Source: Actinomycetota bacterium
GTDB lineage: Bacteria > Actinomycetota > Thermoleophilia > UBA2241
NCBI GenBank assembly: GCA_003132645.1
Contig: PKYM01000270.1
Span: forward strand, 11,521-22,991
Reading direction: 5' to 3'
Length of the DNA stretch: 11,471 nucleotides
The stretch's first letter is position 1. Each line of letters begins with the position of its first letter. Positions 5,376-11,448 of the stretch are shown here, piece after piece. The notes under the pieces are model-generated. The model was not told the origin of the DNA. It saw only the letters and a program-made list of their open reading frames with translations, and searched no databases. A program made the translations under genes and the position numbers.

Positions 5376-6302
5376 TCAGGCCTCGAGGATCTGGCCGGCC
5401 GGCTCTTCGTGCAGGACGATCTCGCCGGCCGCATCGAGTCCCTCGACCGCCCAGATGGCCGCCATGCGTGGCTCACCGCGCTCGTCGCTGCGCATGTGCA
5501 CGAGCACCGGCCGCGTCTCGCCGACGATCTGCCTGGCCTCGGCCGCCGAGACGTGCAGCTCCATCTGGCGCAGCAGCTTGGCGACCGCCCTGTGGACGGA
5601 GTCGGCGCGGACCGTGCAGAAACCGCCGCACTCCCTGTGGCTCTTGAGCGCGCTCAGGAAGTACAGGATCTCGTCGGCGTGGAGCTCACCCACGACGATG
5701 CGGCTGGGCTGCATCTTCATCGCCTTGAGAAAGACGGCTTCGATGTCGGTGTTGTCGTTGACCGAGAGCTGCACGCAGAACGAGCGCTCCTTCAGGGCGG
5801 GCAGGTGATCGGAGTGTTCGATCGAGACGAAGCGTTCGTCGAGCGGCAGGAGCTCGAGCAGGGCATTCAGCAGCGTCGACTTGCCGGTCGCCCGGTCGCC
5901 GAAGATCAGCAGCGTGCGGCGGTCGGAGACATACGCCGCCAGGCGGGCCGCCTGAGCGGTCGCCATGGTGCGGGCCTCGATCAGCCCGCGCAATGTGGTC
6001 GGCACGGGGCCGGCGGGCCCGAATGCGCCGGCATACATCGGCGAGGTCGTCGACGACAGCCCGTCGCGGTGGCTCCTCAGGTACGACATGTACGCCGTCG
6101 CTTGCGACTTGAGCAGCACGCGCAGCGCGTCCAGGTACTCGCGCGGCTCGTCGCCGATCGGCTCCGACTGGAACTGGCTGATCATCTCGTCGAGCATGGC
6201 GAGGACGTCGCGTTCGAGGCGGGCCATGACGGAGTTTCTGGCCCGCCGCTCCTCGCGGTCTTCGGCGTCCTCGCGCGGTGCGATGATATCGGTGTCGGTC
6301 AC
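5376..6302 (-). CDS. Orphan CpaF/VirB11-type secretion ATPase homologue, degenerate
   Basis: The 308-aa protein resembles the C-terminal ATPase half of CpaF/VirB11/GspE enzymes, which power pili, type IV secretion or Tad systems at the inner membrane. Walker A is GDRATGKS at 135-142. An Asp-box-like segment ERFVSIEHSDHL is near 156-167, and the Walker B region MQPSRIVVGEL is near 197-207. The segment corresponding to the His box reads CTVRADS near 229-235 where the family has TVHANS, and GEVRG is changed to GELHA. The N-terminal part (1-110) is charged and short. No pilin, CpaE, TadB/C or VirB genes are nearby. GTG at 6302 is chosen for the AAGGA 6-7 nt upstream; GTG at 6359 would add 19 residues but has no SD. 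It may serve a distant pilus locus or a non-secretory role. Confidence 0.75.
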   Translation of the reverse strand: MTDTDIIAPREDAEDREERRARNSVMARLERDVLAMLDEMISQFQSEPIGDEPREYLDALRVLLKSQATAYMSYLRSHRDGLSSTTSPMYAGAFGPAGPVPTTLRGLIEARTMATAQAARLAAYVSDRRTLLIFGDRATGKSTLLNALLELLPLDERFVSIEHSDHLPALKERSFCVQLSVNDNTDIEAVFLKAMKMQPSRIVVGELHADEILYFLSALKSHRECGGFCTVRADSVHRAVAKLLRQMELHVSAAEARQIVGETRPVLVHMRSDERGEPRMAAIWAVEGLDAAGEIVLHEEPAGQILEA

Positions 6303-6400
6303 GCGGCGTCCTTCGGCCCGGAACACAAGCTGATGGGCATCTATCGGCCGTCTTGCCACTGACGATAAGGCTGTTGACGCGGCGGGCGACTGATGGCGGC

Positions 6401-6444
6401 CGGCTCACGGCACCTCACTGCGGCTCACGGCACCTCACTGCGGC
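6401..6444. repeat. Perfect 20-bp tandem repeat, 2.2 copies
   Basis: CGGCTCACGGCACCTCACTG is repeated exactly at 6401-6420 and 6421-6440, followed by CGGC. It sits between the divergent ATPase gene and the small plus-strand gene. It could affect either promoter or be neutral slippage. Confidence 0.85.
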
Positions 6445-6491
6445 AAACGGGCGCCTCGACACTCCACTCTGTCGCAGCCGGCGCTGTGGTC

Positions 6492-6500
6492 TGCTACACT
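6492..6500 (+). promoter_or_regulatory. Extended -10 promoter for a leaderless transcript of the 61-aa gene
   Basis: TG (6492-6493), one base, then TACACT (6495-6500) places the expected transcription start at or next to the ATG at 6508. No SD precedes that ATG, which supports a leaderless mRNA. The -35 is weak, as is often tolerated with extended -10 sites. Confidence 0.6.
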
Positions 6501-6507
6501 CCGTCCC

Positions 6508-6693
6508 ATGGTCGCCGGCAACATCCCTCGTTTGGTCGAAGTCCTGAACACGCGCGCAGGCGCCGAGAAGCGCCTGCCGTGCGCCGAAGCCTTCAAGGTG
6601 GCGCGCGACCTCGAGGTCCCGGTGGACGAGGTCGGCAAGGCCTGTAACGAGCTGGGCATCAAGGTCGTGCACTGCCAGCTCGGCTGCTTCTAG
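6508..6693 (+). CDS. Small Cys-containing protein with a C-terminal CQLGCF motif
   Basis: The product is 61 aa, with no signal peptide or membrane segment. Cys residues lie at 25, 46, 56 and 60. Residues about 24-49 (PCAEAFKVARDLEVPVDEVG and on) look like helix-turn-helix, and the protein ends in CQLGCF. From memory, small proteins with this ending and a similar LxCAxAFxIA helix occur in anaerobes near molybdenum or tungsten enzyme genes; I cannot verify this here and no function is assigned. A metal-binding or redox-sensing DNA-binding protein is a reasonable hypothesis. ATG at 6508 is supported by the -10 box 7 nt upstream. The next gene starts 335 nt downstream, so it is likely transcribed alone. 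Confidence 0.75.
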   Translation: MVAGNIPRLVEVLNTRAGAEKRLPCAEAFKVARDLEVPVDEVGKACNELGIKVVHCQLGCF

Positions 6694-7028
6694 CCCGCGA
6701 CTCAAGGCTCCTCCTCCGGCCAAAGAGCCCTCACCTCCTCTTCCTTTACGCTGCCGACCGACGCGCGTCAGCCCCTCTGGGTTGCCGACCGCCGCACTCC
6801 AGCTCCTCTGCGCCGCCGACCGCCGCACGCAGCACCTTCGCGCCGCCGACCGCCGCGGCCCCCCTACGTCGGACAGTTAACACTGCGGCCGTAAGGTTAT
6901 CCTCCACCCGCGCACGGGTATTCATCGTCGTAGTCGTGGGCGCCACCCTTTGCAGCTCGTACGGGTCCTGCGGCCAGAAGAGGTGTATCGCGCAGGCACT
7001 CCCCGCTCGTCGTACCAGGAGGACTTTG
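6694..7028. other. 335-bp non-coding gap before the first aldehyde dehydrogenase
   Basis: No credible gene is seen; a minus-strand open frame from 7051 merely translates the repeats. The left half contains about four 30-31-bp repeats. The right half should hold the aldehyde dehydrogenase promoter. Candidates are TTAACA at 6877-6882 with TATCCT at 6898-6903 (15-bp spacer, short) or TATTCA at 6919-6924; neither is convincing. No U-tract terminator follows the 61-aa gene. Confidence 0.6.
6753..6856. repeat. Four degenerate 30-31-bp tandem repeats
   Basis: Units starting GCCGACCG(C/A)CGC begin at 6753, 6784, 6815 and 6845 (spacings 31, 31, 30). Conservation is strong in the first about 12 nt of each unit and weak in the rest. 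This is too degenerate for CRISPR and lies between two genes on the same strand. Confidence 0.75.
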
Positions 7029-8615
7029 ATGTCAACGATCCAGCAACTCAAGACCTACCAGATGCTTATCGACGGCCAGTGGGTCGCCGCCGCGAGTGGT
7101 CTTACCTACCAGGTCGTCGATCCGGCGACCGAACAGCCGATCGCGATCGTGCCGAAGGGCGCCGTCGCAGACGCTGAGCGTGCGGTACGCGCGGCGCGCA
7201 AGGCGTTCGATTCCGGTCCCTGGCCGCGCAAGCTCGCCGTGGAGCGCTCCGAGCTGCTCCACAAGGCGGCCGGCCTGATCCGCGAGCGCGCCGAGGACCT
7301 GGCGCTGCTCGAGACCCGGCAGATGGGCAAGCTGCTCGCCGAGTCGCTCGTCGACGTAAACGACGCGGCGCACACCTTCGACTACTACGCCGGTCTTGCC
7401 GTCGAACAGCACGGCCAGACACTGGAGGTCCCCGGCGAGAGCATGAGCATGGTCGTGCGGGAGCCGATCGGCGTCACGGCCGGCATCACGCCGTGGAACT
7501 TCCCGCTGCTGATGGCGGCCTGGAAGGTGGCGCCGTCGCTCGCCGCCGGCAACGTGATGATCCTGAAGCCCGCCTCGGTCTCGCCGCTCACCTCGCTCGA
7601 GCTCGGCCACATCCTCGAAGAGGCCGGCCTGCCGGAGGGCGTCTTCCAGGTGCTCACCGGTCCGGGCGGTGAGGTGGGCGACTACCTTGCTACGTCGGGC
7701 GACATCGACATGGTCGCCTTCACGGGCAGCGTCGAGGTCGGCAAGGCCATCATGCGGGCCGGCGCCGGGAACGTGAAGAAGGTCGGCCTGGAGCTGGGCG
7801 GCAAGAGCCCGAACATCGTCTTCGAAGACGCCGACTTCGAAGCCGCTATCGACGGCGCGCTGGTCGGCATCTTCGCCGGCTCGGGCGAGGTCTGTTCGGC
7901 CGGTTCCCGGCTGCTCGTGCAGCGTTCCATCTACGACCGCTTCGTCGGCGAACTCGTCTCGCGCGCCATGGCGATCCGCGTCGGAGCGCCTGCCGAAGAG
8001 TCGAGCGAGATGGGACCGGTGGTCTCCCAGCAGCAGCTCGACACGGTCGAGCGCTACGTCAAGATCGGCCTGCAGGAGGGCGCCAAGCTGGCCACCGGCG
8101 GCCATCGGCTGGAGGGCCGCGGCTACTACTACGAGCCGACCATCTTCGTCGACGTCGACAACAGGATGAGGGTGGCCCAGGAGGAGATCTTCGGGCCGGT
8201 GCTCGTCGTCATCCCATTCGAGACCGAAGCCGAGGCCATAGCCATCGCCAACGACACGATCTACGGACTGGCCGGCGCGGTCTGGACCCGCGACGTCACC
8301 AGGGCGATGCGGGTCATCAAGGCGCTGCGCGCGGGCATCACCTGGGTCAACACCTACCACCCGACCTACAGCGAAGCGCCGTGGGGCGGCTACAAGCAGA
8401 GCGGCGTGGGCCGCGAGCTGGGTACCTTCGGCCTCGACGAATACCAGGAGGTCAAGCAGATCAACATCGACCTCACCGGTCGCGCCCTGGGCGTCTACCA
8501 ACACGGGACGGAGGACGGCAAGCAGGGTAAGGTCGTGTCGCTGAACGACCGCCGGCCGTTCAACGACGAGTTCAAGGCCGACGAGTGGGTCGGCTACTGT
8601 GAGAACTGCCGCTAG
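7029..8615 (+). CDS. NAD(P)-dependent aldehyde dehydrogenase, betaine-aldehyde dehydrogenase-like, with C-terminal extension
   Basis: The 528-aa ALDH superfamily enzyme oxidises an aldehyde to the acid with NAD(P)+ in the cytoplasm. Key residues are present: Asn157 (TPWNFPL), Lys180 (LKPAS), the nucleotide-binding FTGSVEVGK at 231-239, general base Glu255 (LELGGKSPN), catalytic Cys289 (GEVCSAGSR) and Glu387-Phe389 (EEIFGP). The GEVCSAGSRLLV block resembles betaine- and aminoaldehyde dehydrogenases, but the substrate is not determined. About 40 residues follow the usual end near 485-490, finishing YCENCR, a CxxC pair that could bind metal or be redox-active. ATG at 7029 has AGGAGG 6 nt upstream. 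A second, divergent ALDH starts 11 nt after the stop, so the two are cotranscribed. Confidence 0.93.
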   Translation: MSTIQQLKTYQMLIDGQWVAAASGLTYQVVDPATEQPIAIVPKGAVADAERAVRAARKAFDSGPWPRKLAVERSELLHKAAGLIRERAEDLALLETRQMGKLLAESLVDVNDAAHTFDYYAGLAVEQHGQTLEVPGESMSMVVREPIGVTAGITPWNFPLLMAAWKVAPSLAAGNVMILKPASVSPLTSLELGHILEEAGLPEGVFQVLTGPGGEVGDYLATSGDIDMVAFTGSVEVGKAIMRAGAGNVKKVGLELGGKSPNIVFEDADFEAAIDGALVGIFAGSGEVCSAGSRLLVQRSIYDRFVGELVSRAMAIRVGAPAEESSEMGPVVSQQQLDTVERYVKIGLQEGAKLATGGHRLEGRGYYYEPTIFVDVDNRMRVAQEEIFGPVLVVIPFETEAEAIAIANDTIYGLAGAVWTRDVTRAMRVIKALRAGITWVNTYHPTYSEAPWGGYKQSGVGRELGTFGLDEYQEVKQINIDLTGRALGVYQHGTEDGKQGKVVSLNDRRPFNDEFKADEWVGYCENCR

Positions 8616-8620
8616 AAGGA

Positions 8621-8626
8621 GTGCCC
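8621..8626 (+). other. Alternative GTG start of the second aldehyde dehydrogenase, not preferred
   Basis: GTG at 8621 lies directly against the SD AAGGAG (8615-8620), too close for initiation. The in-frame GTG at 8627 is 6 nt after the SD and is used here. The same layout occurs at rpsF, where the properly spaced codon is ACG. Confidence 0.6.
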
Positions 8627-10120
8627 GTGGCCGTAGACGTGACCGAAAAAGTAGCGCCCGGCCTGCGGATCGCCGGTCCCGTGGGGACCGGCGATCCGCT
8701 CACCGTCCACAGCCCGTGGGACGGGAGTGAGGTCGCCACCATCTTGACGACGCGCCTCGAAGAGCTCGACCTCGTGCTGGACCGCGCGGTCGCGGCTTTC
8801 GCCGAGTGGCGCTGGACGCCGGCCTGGAAGCGGGCGCAGATCCTCGAGCGCGCCTCGCACCTGCTCGACGACCACGCCGAAGAGATCGCCCGTCTCATCG
8901 CCTCGGAGGGTGGCAAGCCGCTCAAGGACGCGCGGGTCGAAGCGCGGCGCGGGGCCTCGACGTTTCGCTGGGCCAGCGAGGAGGCCAAGCGCACGGCCGG
9001 CGAGATCATCGAGATGGACGCCGACCAGACCGGCGAGAACCGCTTCGGCTGGACCATCCGCGAGCCGCGCGGCGTCATCGCCGCGATCTCGCCGTTCAAC
9101 TTTCCCCTGAACCTCGTCAGCCACAAGGTGGCGCCGGCTCTGGCCGGCGCCAACGTGGTGGTGCTCAAGCCGGCCTCGTCGACGCCGCTCACGGCGTTGC
9201 GCCTGGCCGAGTTCCTGACCGAGGCCGGCCTGCCCGAGAACGTCCTGCAGGTCGTCGTCGGCCCCGGCTCCACGCTGGGCGGCAAGCTGGTCAAGGACGA
9301 GCGCGTGAACATGGTGACCTTCACCGGCAGCCCGCCGGTCGGCCGCCAGATCGCCAGCGACGCCGGCATGAAGATGGTCACCCTCGAGCTGGGCAACAAC
9401 TCGGCGACGATCGTCGACGACTCAGCCGACCTCCAGCTTGCCGTGCAGCGCGTGGTCGCCGGCGGCTTCTCCAACTCCGGACAGGTCTGCATCTCGGTGC
9501 AGCGCGTGGTCGTCCACGAGGCTGTCTACGACGAGTTCCTGGCGGCCCTCGTGGCGTCGGTCGAGGCGCTCAAGGTGGGCGATCCGCTCGATGAGACGAC
9601 CGACGTGGCGGCGCTGATCGACGACCAGGAGACGGCCCGCGTCAAGGCCTGGGTCGCCGAGGCGCTCGACCAGGGCGCGACGCTCGCCGCCGGCGGCATC
9701 GACGAACAGGGCGATCTGCGCCCCACGGTGCTGACCGACGTGACGCGTGAGATGAAGGTCTGTGCCGGCGAGGTCTTCGGACCGGTGCTGGCCGTCATCA
9801 AGGCGCGCGATATCTGCGACGCGATCGAGATCTCCAACGACAGCGACTACGGCCTCCAGGCGGGCTTCTTCACGCGCGATCTGAACAAGGCGCTGTATGC
9901 CGCCCGTCACCTCGAGGTCGGCGGCGTGATGATCAACGAGGTACCGACCTTCCGGGTCGACCACATGCCCTACGGCGGCATCAAGAACTCAGGGCTTGGC
10001 AGAGAAGGCGTCAAATACGCCATCGCCGAAATGACTGAGCTCAAGATGGTGATGATCCGCGAGATGGACTGGGCCAGCCCAGGTTCGCCACTCGGCGCCT
10101 GCCGGCGCGAAGGCATGTAG
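8627..10120 (+). CDS. Aldehyde dehydrogenase, lactaldehyde / phosphonoacetaldehyde / GAPN-like subgroup
   Basis: The 497-aa ALDH superfamily enzyme is clearly different from its upstream neighbour. Catalytic residues are Asn158 (SPFNFPLN), Lys181 (LKPAS), the FTGSPPVGR turn at 232-240, Glu254 (LELGNNSA), Cys288 (SGQVCISVQR) and Glu382-Phe384 (GEVFGPV). LELGNNSATIV, GQVCISVQR and MPYGGIKNSGLGREG are typical of the lactaldehyde dehydrogenase / NADP-glyceraldehyde dehydrogenase branch (CofA- or PhnY-like). The substrate may be a hydroxy-, phosphono- or semialdehyde. Starting at GTG 8627 gives an SD (AAGGAG) at the correct distance and an 11-nt gap after the previous gene. The Mop protein gene follows 29 nt later, so these three genes plausibly form one operon. 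Confidence 0.93.
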   Translation: MAVDVTEKVAPGLRIAGPVGTGDPLTVHSPWDGSEVATILTTRLEELDLVLDRAVAAFAEWRWTPAWKRAQILERASHLLDDHAEEIARLIASEGGKPLKDARVEARRGASTFRWASEEAKRTAGEIIEMDADQTGENRFGWTIREPRGVIAAISPFNFPLNLVSHKVAPALAGANVVVLKPASSTPLTALRLAEFLTEAGLPENVLQVVVGPGSTLGGKLVKDERVNMVTFTGSPPVGRQIASDAGMKMVTLELGNNSATIVDDSADLQLAVQRVVAGGFSNSGQVCISVQRVVVHEAVYDEFLAALVASVEALKVGDPLDETTDVAALIDDQETARVKAWVAEALDQGATLAAGGIDEQGDLRPTVLTDVTREMKVCAGEVFGPVLAVIKARDICDAIEISNDSDYGLQAGFFTRDLNKALYAARHLEVGGVMINEVPTFRVDHMPYGGIKNSGLGREGVKYAIAEMTELKMVMIREMDWASPGSPLGACRREGM

Positions 10121-10149
10121 CCCCCCAAACGACGAGCGAAAGGTCCTCT

Positions 10150-10350
10150 ATGATCAGCGCCCGCAACCAGCTCCCAGGCACCATCAAGTCCATCACGCTC
10201 GGCGCTGTCATGGCCGAGGTCGTCATGGACGTAGGCGGCGCCGAAGTCGTGGCGGCCATCACGCGTAACTCCGTCGAGGCCATGGGCCTCAAAGAGGGCG
10301 ACAGCGTGCAGGCGGTCGTCAAGGCCACCGAGGTGATGGTCCAGAAGTAG
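10150..10350 (+). CDS. Mop/TOBE molybdate-binding protein (molbindin-like)
   Basis: The 66-aa protein is a single Mop (TOBE) domain: SARNQLPGTIKSITLGAVMAEV near 3-24, ITRNSVEAMGL near 37-47 and the DSVQAVVKATEVMV strand near 51-64. Molbindins assemble into oligomers that bind molybdate or tungstate at subunit interfaces and act as storage or buffering proteins. The length equals one domain, with no ModE-type HTH and no ModC ATPase. ATG at 10150 has AAAGG about 6 nt upstream. It follows the aldehyde dehydrogenase by 29 nt and precedes moaA, consistent with molybdenum handling. Confidence 0.92.
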   Translation: MISARNQLPGTIKSITLGAVMAEVVMDVGGAEVVAAITRNSVEAMGLKEGDSVQAVVKATEVMVQK

Positions 10351-10357
10351 GGCTCGG

Positions 10358-10436
10358 GTGAGCGGCGGGCGCCCCTGCGAGCGGCGGGTGGCCTGTGCGA
10401 GCGGCGCCCGCGTGAGCGGGGCCCGTGCGAGCGGTG
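10358..10436. repeat. Five degenerate 15-20-bp repeats upstream of moaA
   Basis: The core G(T/C)GAGCGG recurs with GAGCGG starting at 10360, 10379, 10399, 10414 and 10429 (spacings 19, 20, 15, 15). The repeats fill almost the whole gap between the Mop gene and the moaA promoter. They may bind a regulator or be neutral. Confidence 0.75.
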
Positions 10437-10444
10437 CCCGTGTG

Positions 10445-10464
10445 ACGCGCCGACGGAGGCGCGT
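10445..10464. promoter_or_regulatory. Inverted repeat in the moaA promoter spacer, possible operator
   Basis: ACGCGCC (10445-10451) and GGCGCGT (10458-10464) are exact reverse complements 6 nt apart, ending directly before the -10 box TACACT. A repressor bound here would block RNA polymerase. As RNA it would be a 7-bp hairpin without a U-tract. The regulator is unknown. Confidence 0.5.
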
Positions 10465-10470
10465 TACACT
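10465..10470 (+). promoter_or_regulatory. -10 box of moaA, leaderless arrangement
   Basis: TACACT ends 6 nt before the GTG at 10477, so transcription should start at or next to the start codon. A poor -35 candidate TGTGAC (10441-10446) is 18 bp upstream. No SD precedes the GTG. Confidence 0.6.
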
Positions 10471-10476
10471 GGGATC

Positions 10477-11439
10477 GTGAGCACCACCTCCCCACGTCGC
10501 GTCGACTACCTGCGTCTCTCTGTCACCGACAGGTGCAACCTGCGCTGCGTCTACTGCATGCCGCCCGAGGGCGTGCCGCCGCGCTCGCACGACGAGATCC
10601 TCTCCTACGAGGAGCTGCTGGTCTTCGCCGCGGCCGCCGTGGCGGCCGGCATCACGAGGGTCCGCGTGACGGGCGGCGAGCCGCTGGTGCGCAAGGGCTT
10701 CGTCGGCTTCATCGAGCGGCTCGCCGCGCTCGAGGGCCTCACCGACCTCTCGCTCACGACCAACGCCATCCTGCTGCCGGCCTGCGCCGCCGAACTGCGC
10801 GCGGCCGGCCTCAAACGCGTCAACGTGAGCATCGACAGCCTAGATCCGGAGCGCTACGCGCGGCTCACCCGCGGCGGGTCGCTCACTGAGGCGCTCGCCG
10901 GACTCGACGCGGCGTTGGCGGCCGGTTTCTCGCCGGTCAAGGTCAACGCCGTGCTGCTGGCCGGCGTCGAGGGCGAGGTCGACGGCTTCGTCGAGCTCAT
11001 CAGGCGTTGCGACGTGCACGTGCGCTTCATCGAGTACATGCCGCTCGACCGTCGGCTCGCGGCCGACCGCACCTTCGTGCCGGCAGGCATCCTGCTCGAG
11101 CGGCTGCACGCTGAGCACGCGGTCGAGGCGGTCGACGGGCCGTTCGGCCTGGGTCCGGCGCGCTACTACCGGGTGCCCGGCGCCCGTGGCACGATCGGCT
11201 TCATCGCCGGCGTCTCCGACCACTTCTGCGCCGGCTGCAATCGTCTGCGCCTGATGGCCGACGGCCGGCTCAAGACCTGTCTGTTCTCGGCCCCCGAGCG
11301 CGAGCTCGACGTGCGGCCGCTGCTCGGCCGCCCCGCCGAGCTCGCCGCCGCCATCGATGCGGCCATCGACGGCAAGAACTTCGATCGCCTGGTCGAGGCG
11401 CCCGACAGCGGTCGCGGCATGTCCCAGATCGGGGGGTAG
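10477..11439 (+). CDS. moaA: GTP 3',8-cyclase MoaA (radical SAM, molybdenum cofactor step 1)
   Basis: MoaA converts GTP to 3',8-cyclo-GTP, which MoaC turns into cyclic pyranopterin phosphate. The 320-aa protein has the radical SAM cluster CxxxCxxC at Cys20, Cys24 and Cys27 (within DRCNLRCVYCMPPEG) and the SAM-binding VTGGEPLVRKGF. The second [4Fe-4S] site is Cys251, Cys254 and Cys268 (CAGCNRLRLMADGRLKTC). The tail ends in the required Gly-Gly (MSQIGG). It is slightly shorter than typical MoaA but has all key residues. GTG at 10477 is chosen for its fit to the leaderless promoter and because the protein start STTSPRRVDYLRLSVTDRC matches the family. moaC appears to begin just downstream. Confidence 0.97.
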   Translation: MSTTSPRRVDYLRLSVTDRCNLRCVYCMPPEGVPPRSHDEILSYEELLVFAAAAVAAGITRVRVTGGEPLVRKGFVGFIERLAALEGLTDLSLTTNAILLPACAAELRAAGLKRVNVSIDSLDPERYARLTRGGSLTEALAGLDAALAAGFSPVKVNAVLLAGVEGEVDGFVELIRRCDVHVRFIEYMPLDRRLAADRTFVPAGILLERLHAEHAVEAVDGPFGLGPARYYRVPGARGTIGFIAGVSDHFCAGCNRLRLMADGRLKTCLFSAPERELDVRPLLGRPAELAAAIDAAIDGKNFDRLVEAPDSGRGMSQIGG

Positions 11440-11442
11440 AAT
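11437..11442 (+). promoter_or_regulatory. -10 box of the downstream gene, overlapping the moaA stop codon
   Basis: TAGAAT ends 6 nt before the GTG at 11449, the same distance as at moaA. Its first three bases are the moaA stop TAG. The match to TATAAT is 5 of 6. No -35 is obvious. Confidence 0.5.
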
Positions 11443-11448
11443 CGCGCT

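Noticed and set aside
6753..6856. CRISPR array
   Set aside because: The units are adjacent and degenerate, with a 12-nt conserved core and no unique spacers between identical repeats. No cas genes are present.
6746..7051. Minus-strand open frame with repeated AAVGGA peptide
   Set aside because: The peptide repeat only mirrors the 31-bp DNA repeats. No RBS or homology is recognised, and it overlaps the ALDH start region.
7032..8504. Long minus-strand open frame (about 490 codons) across the first aldehyde dehydrogenase
   Set aside because: It is antisense to a complete ALDH with all catalytic motifs. Its translation is Asp/Arg/Ala/Val-rich without family features.
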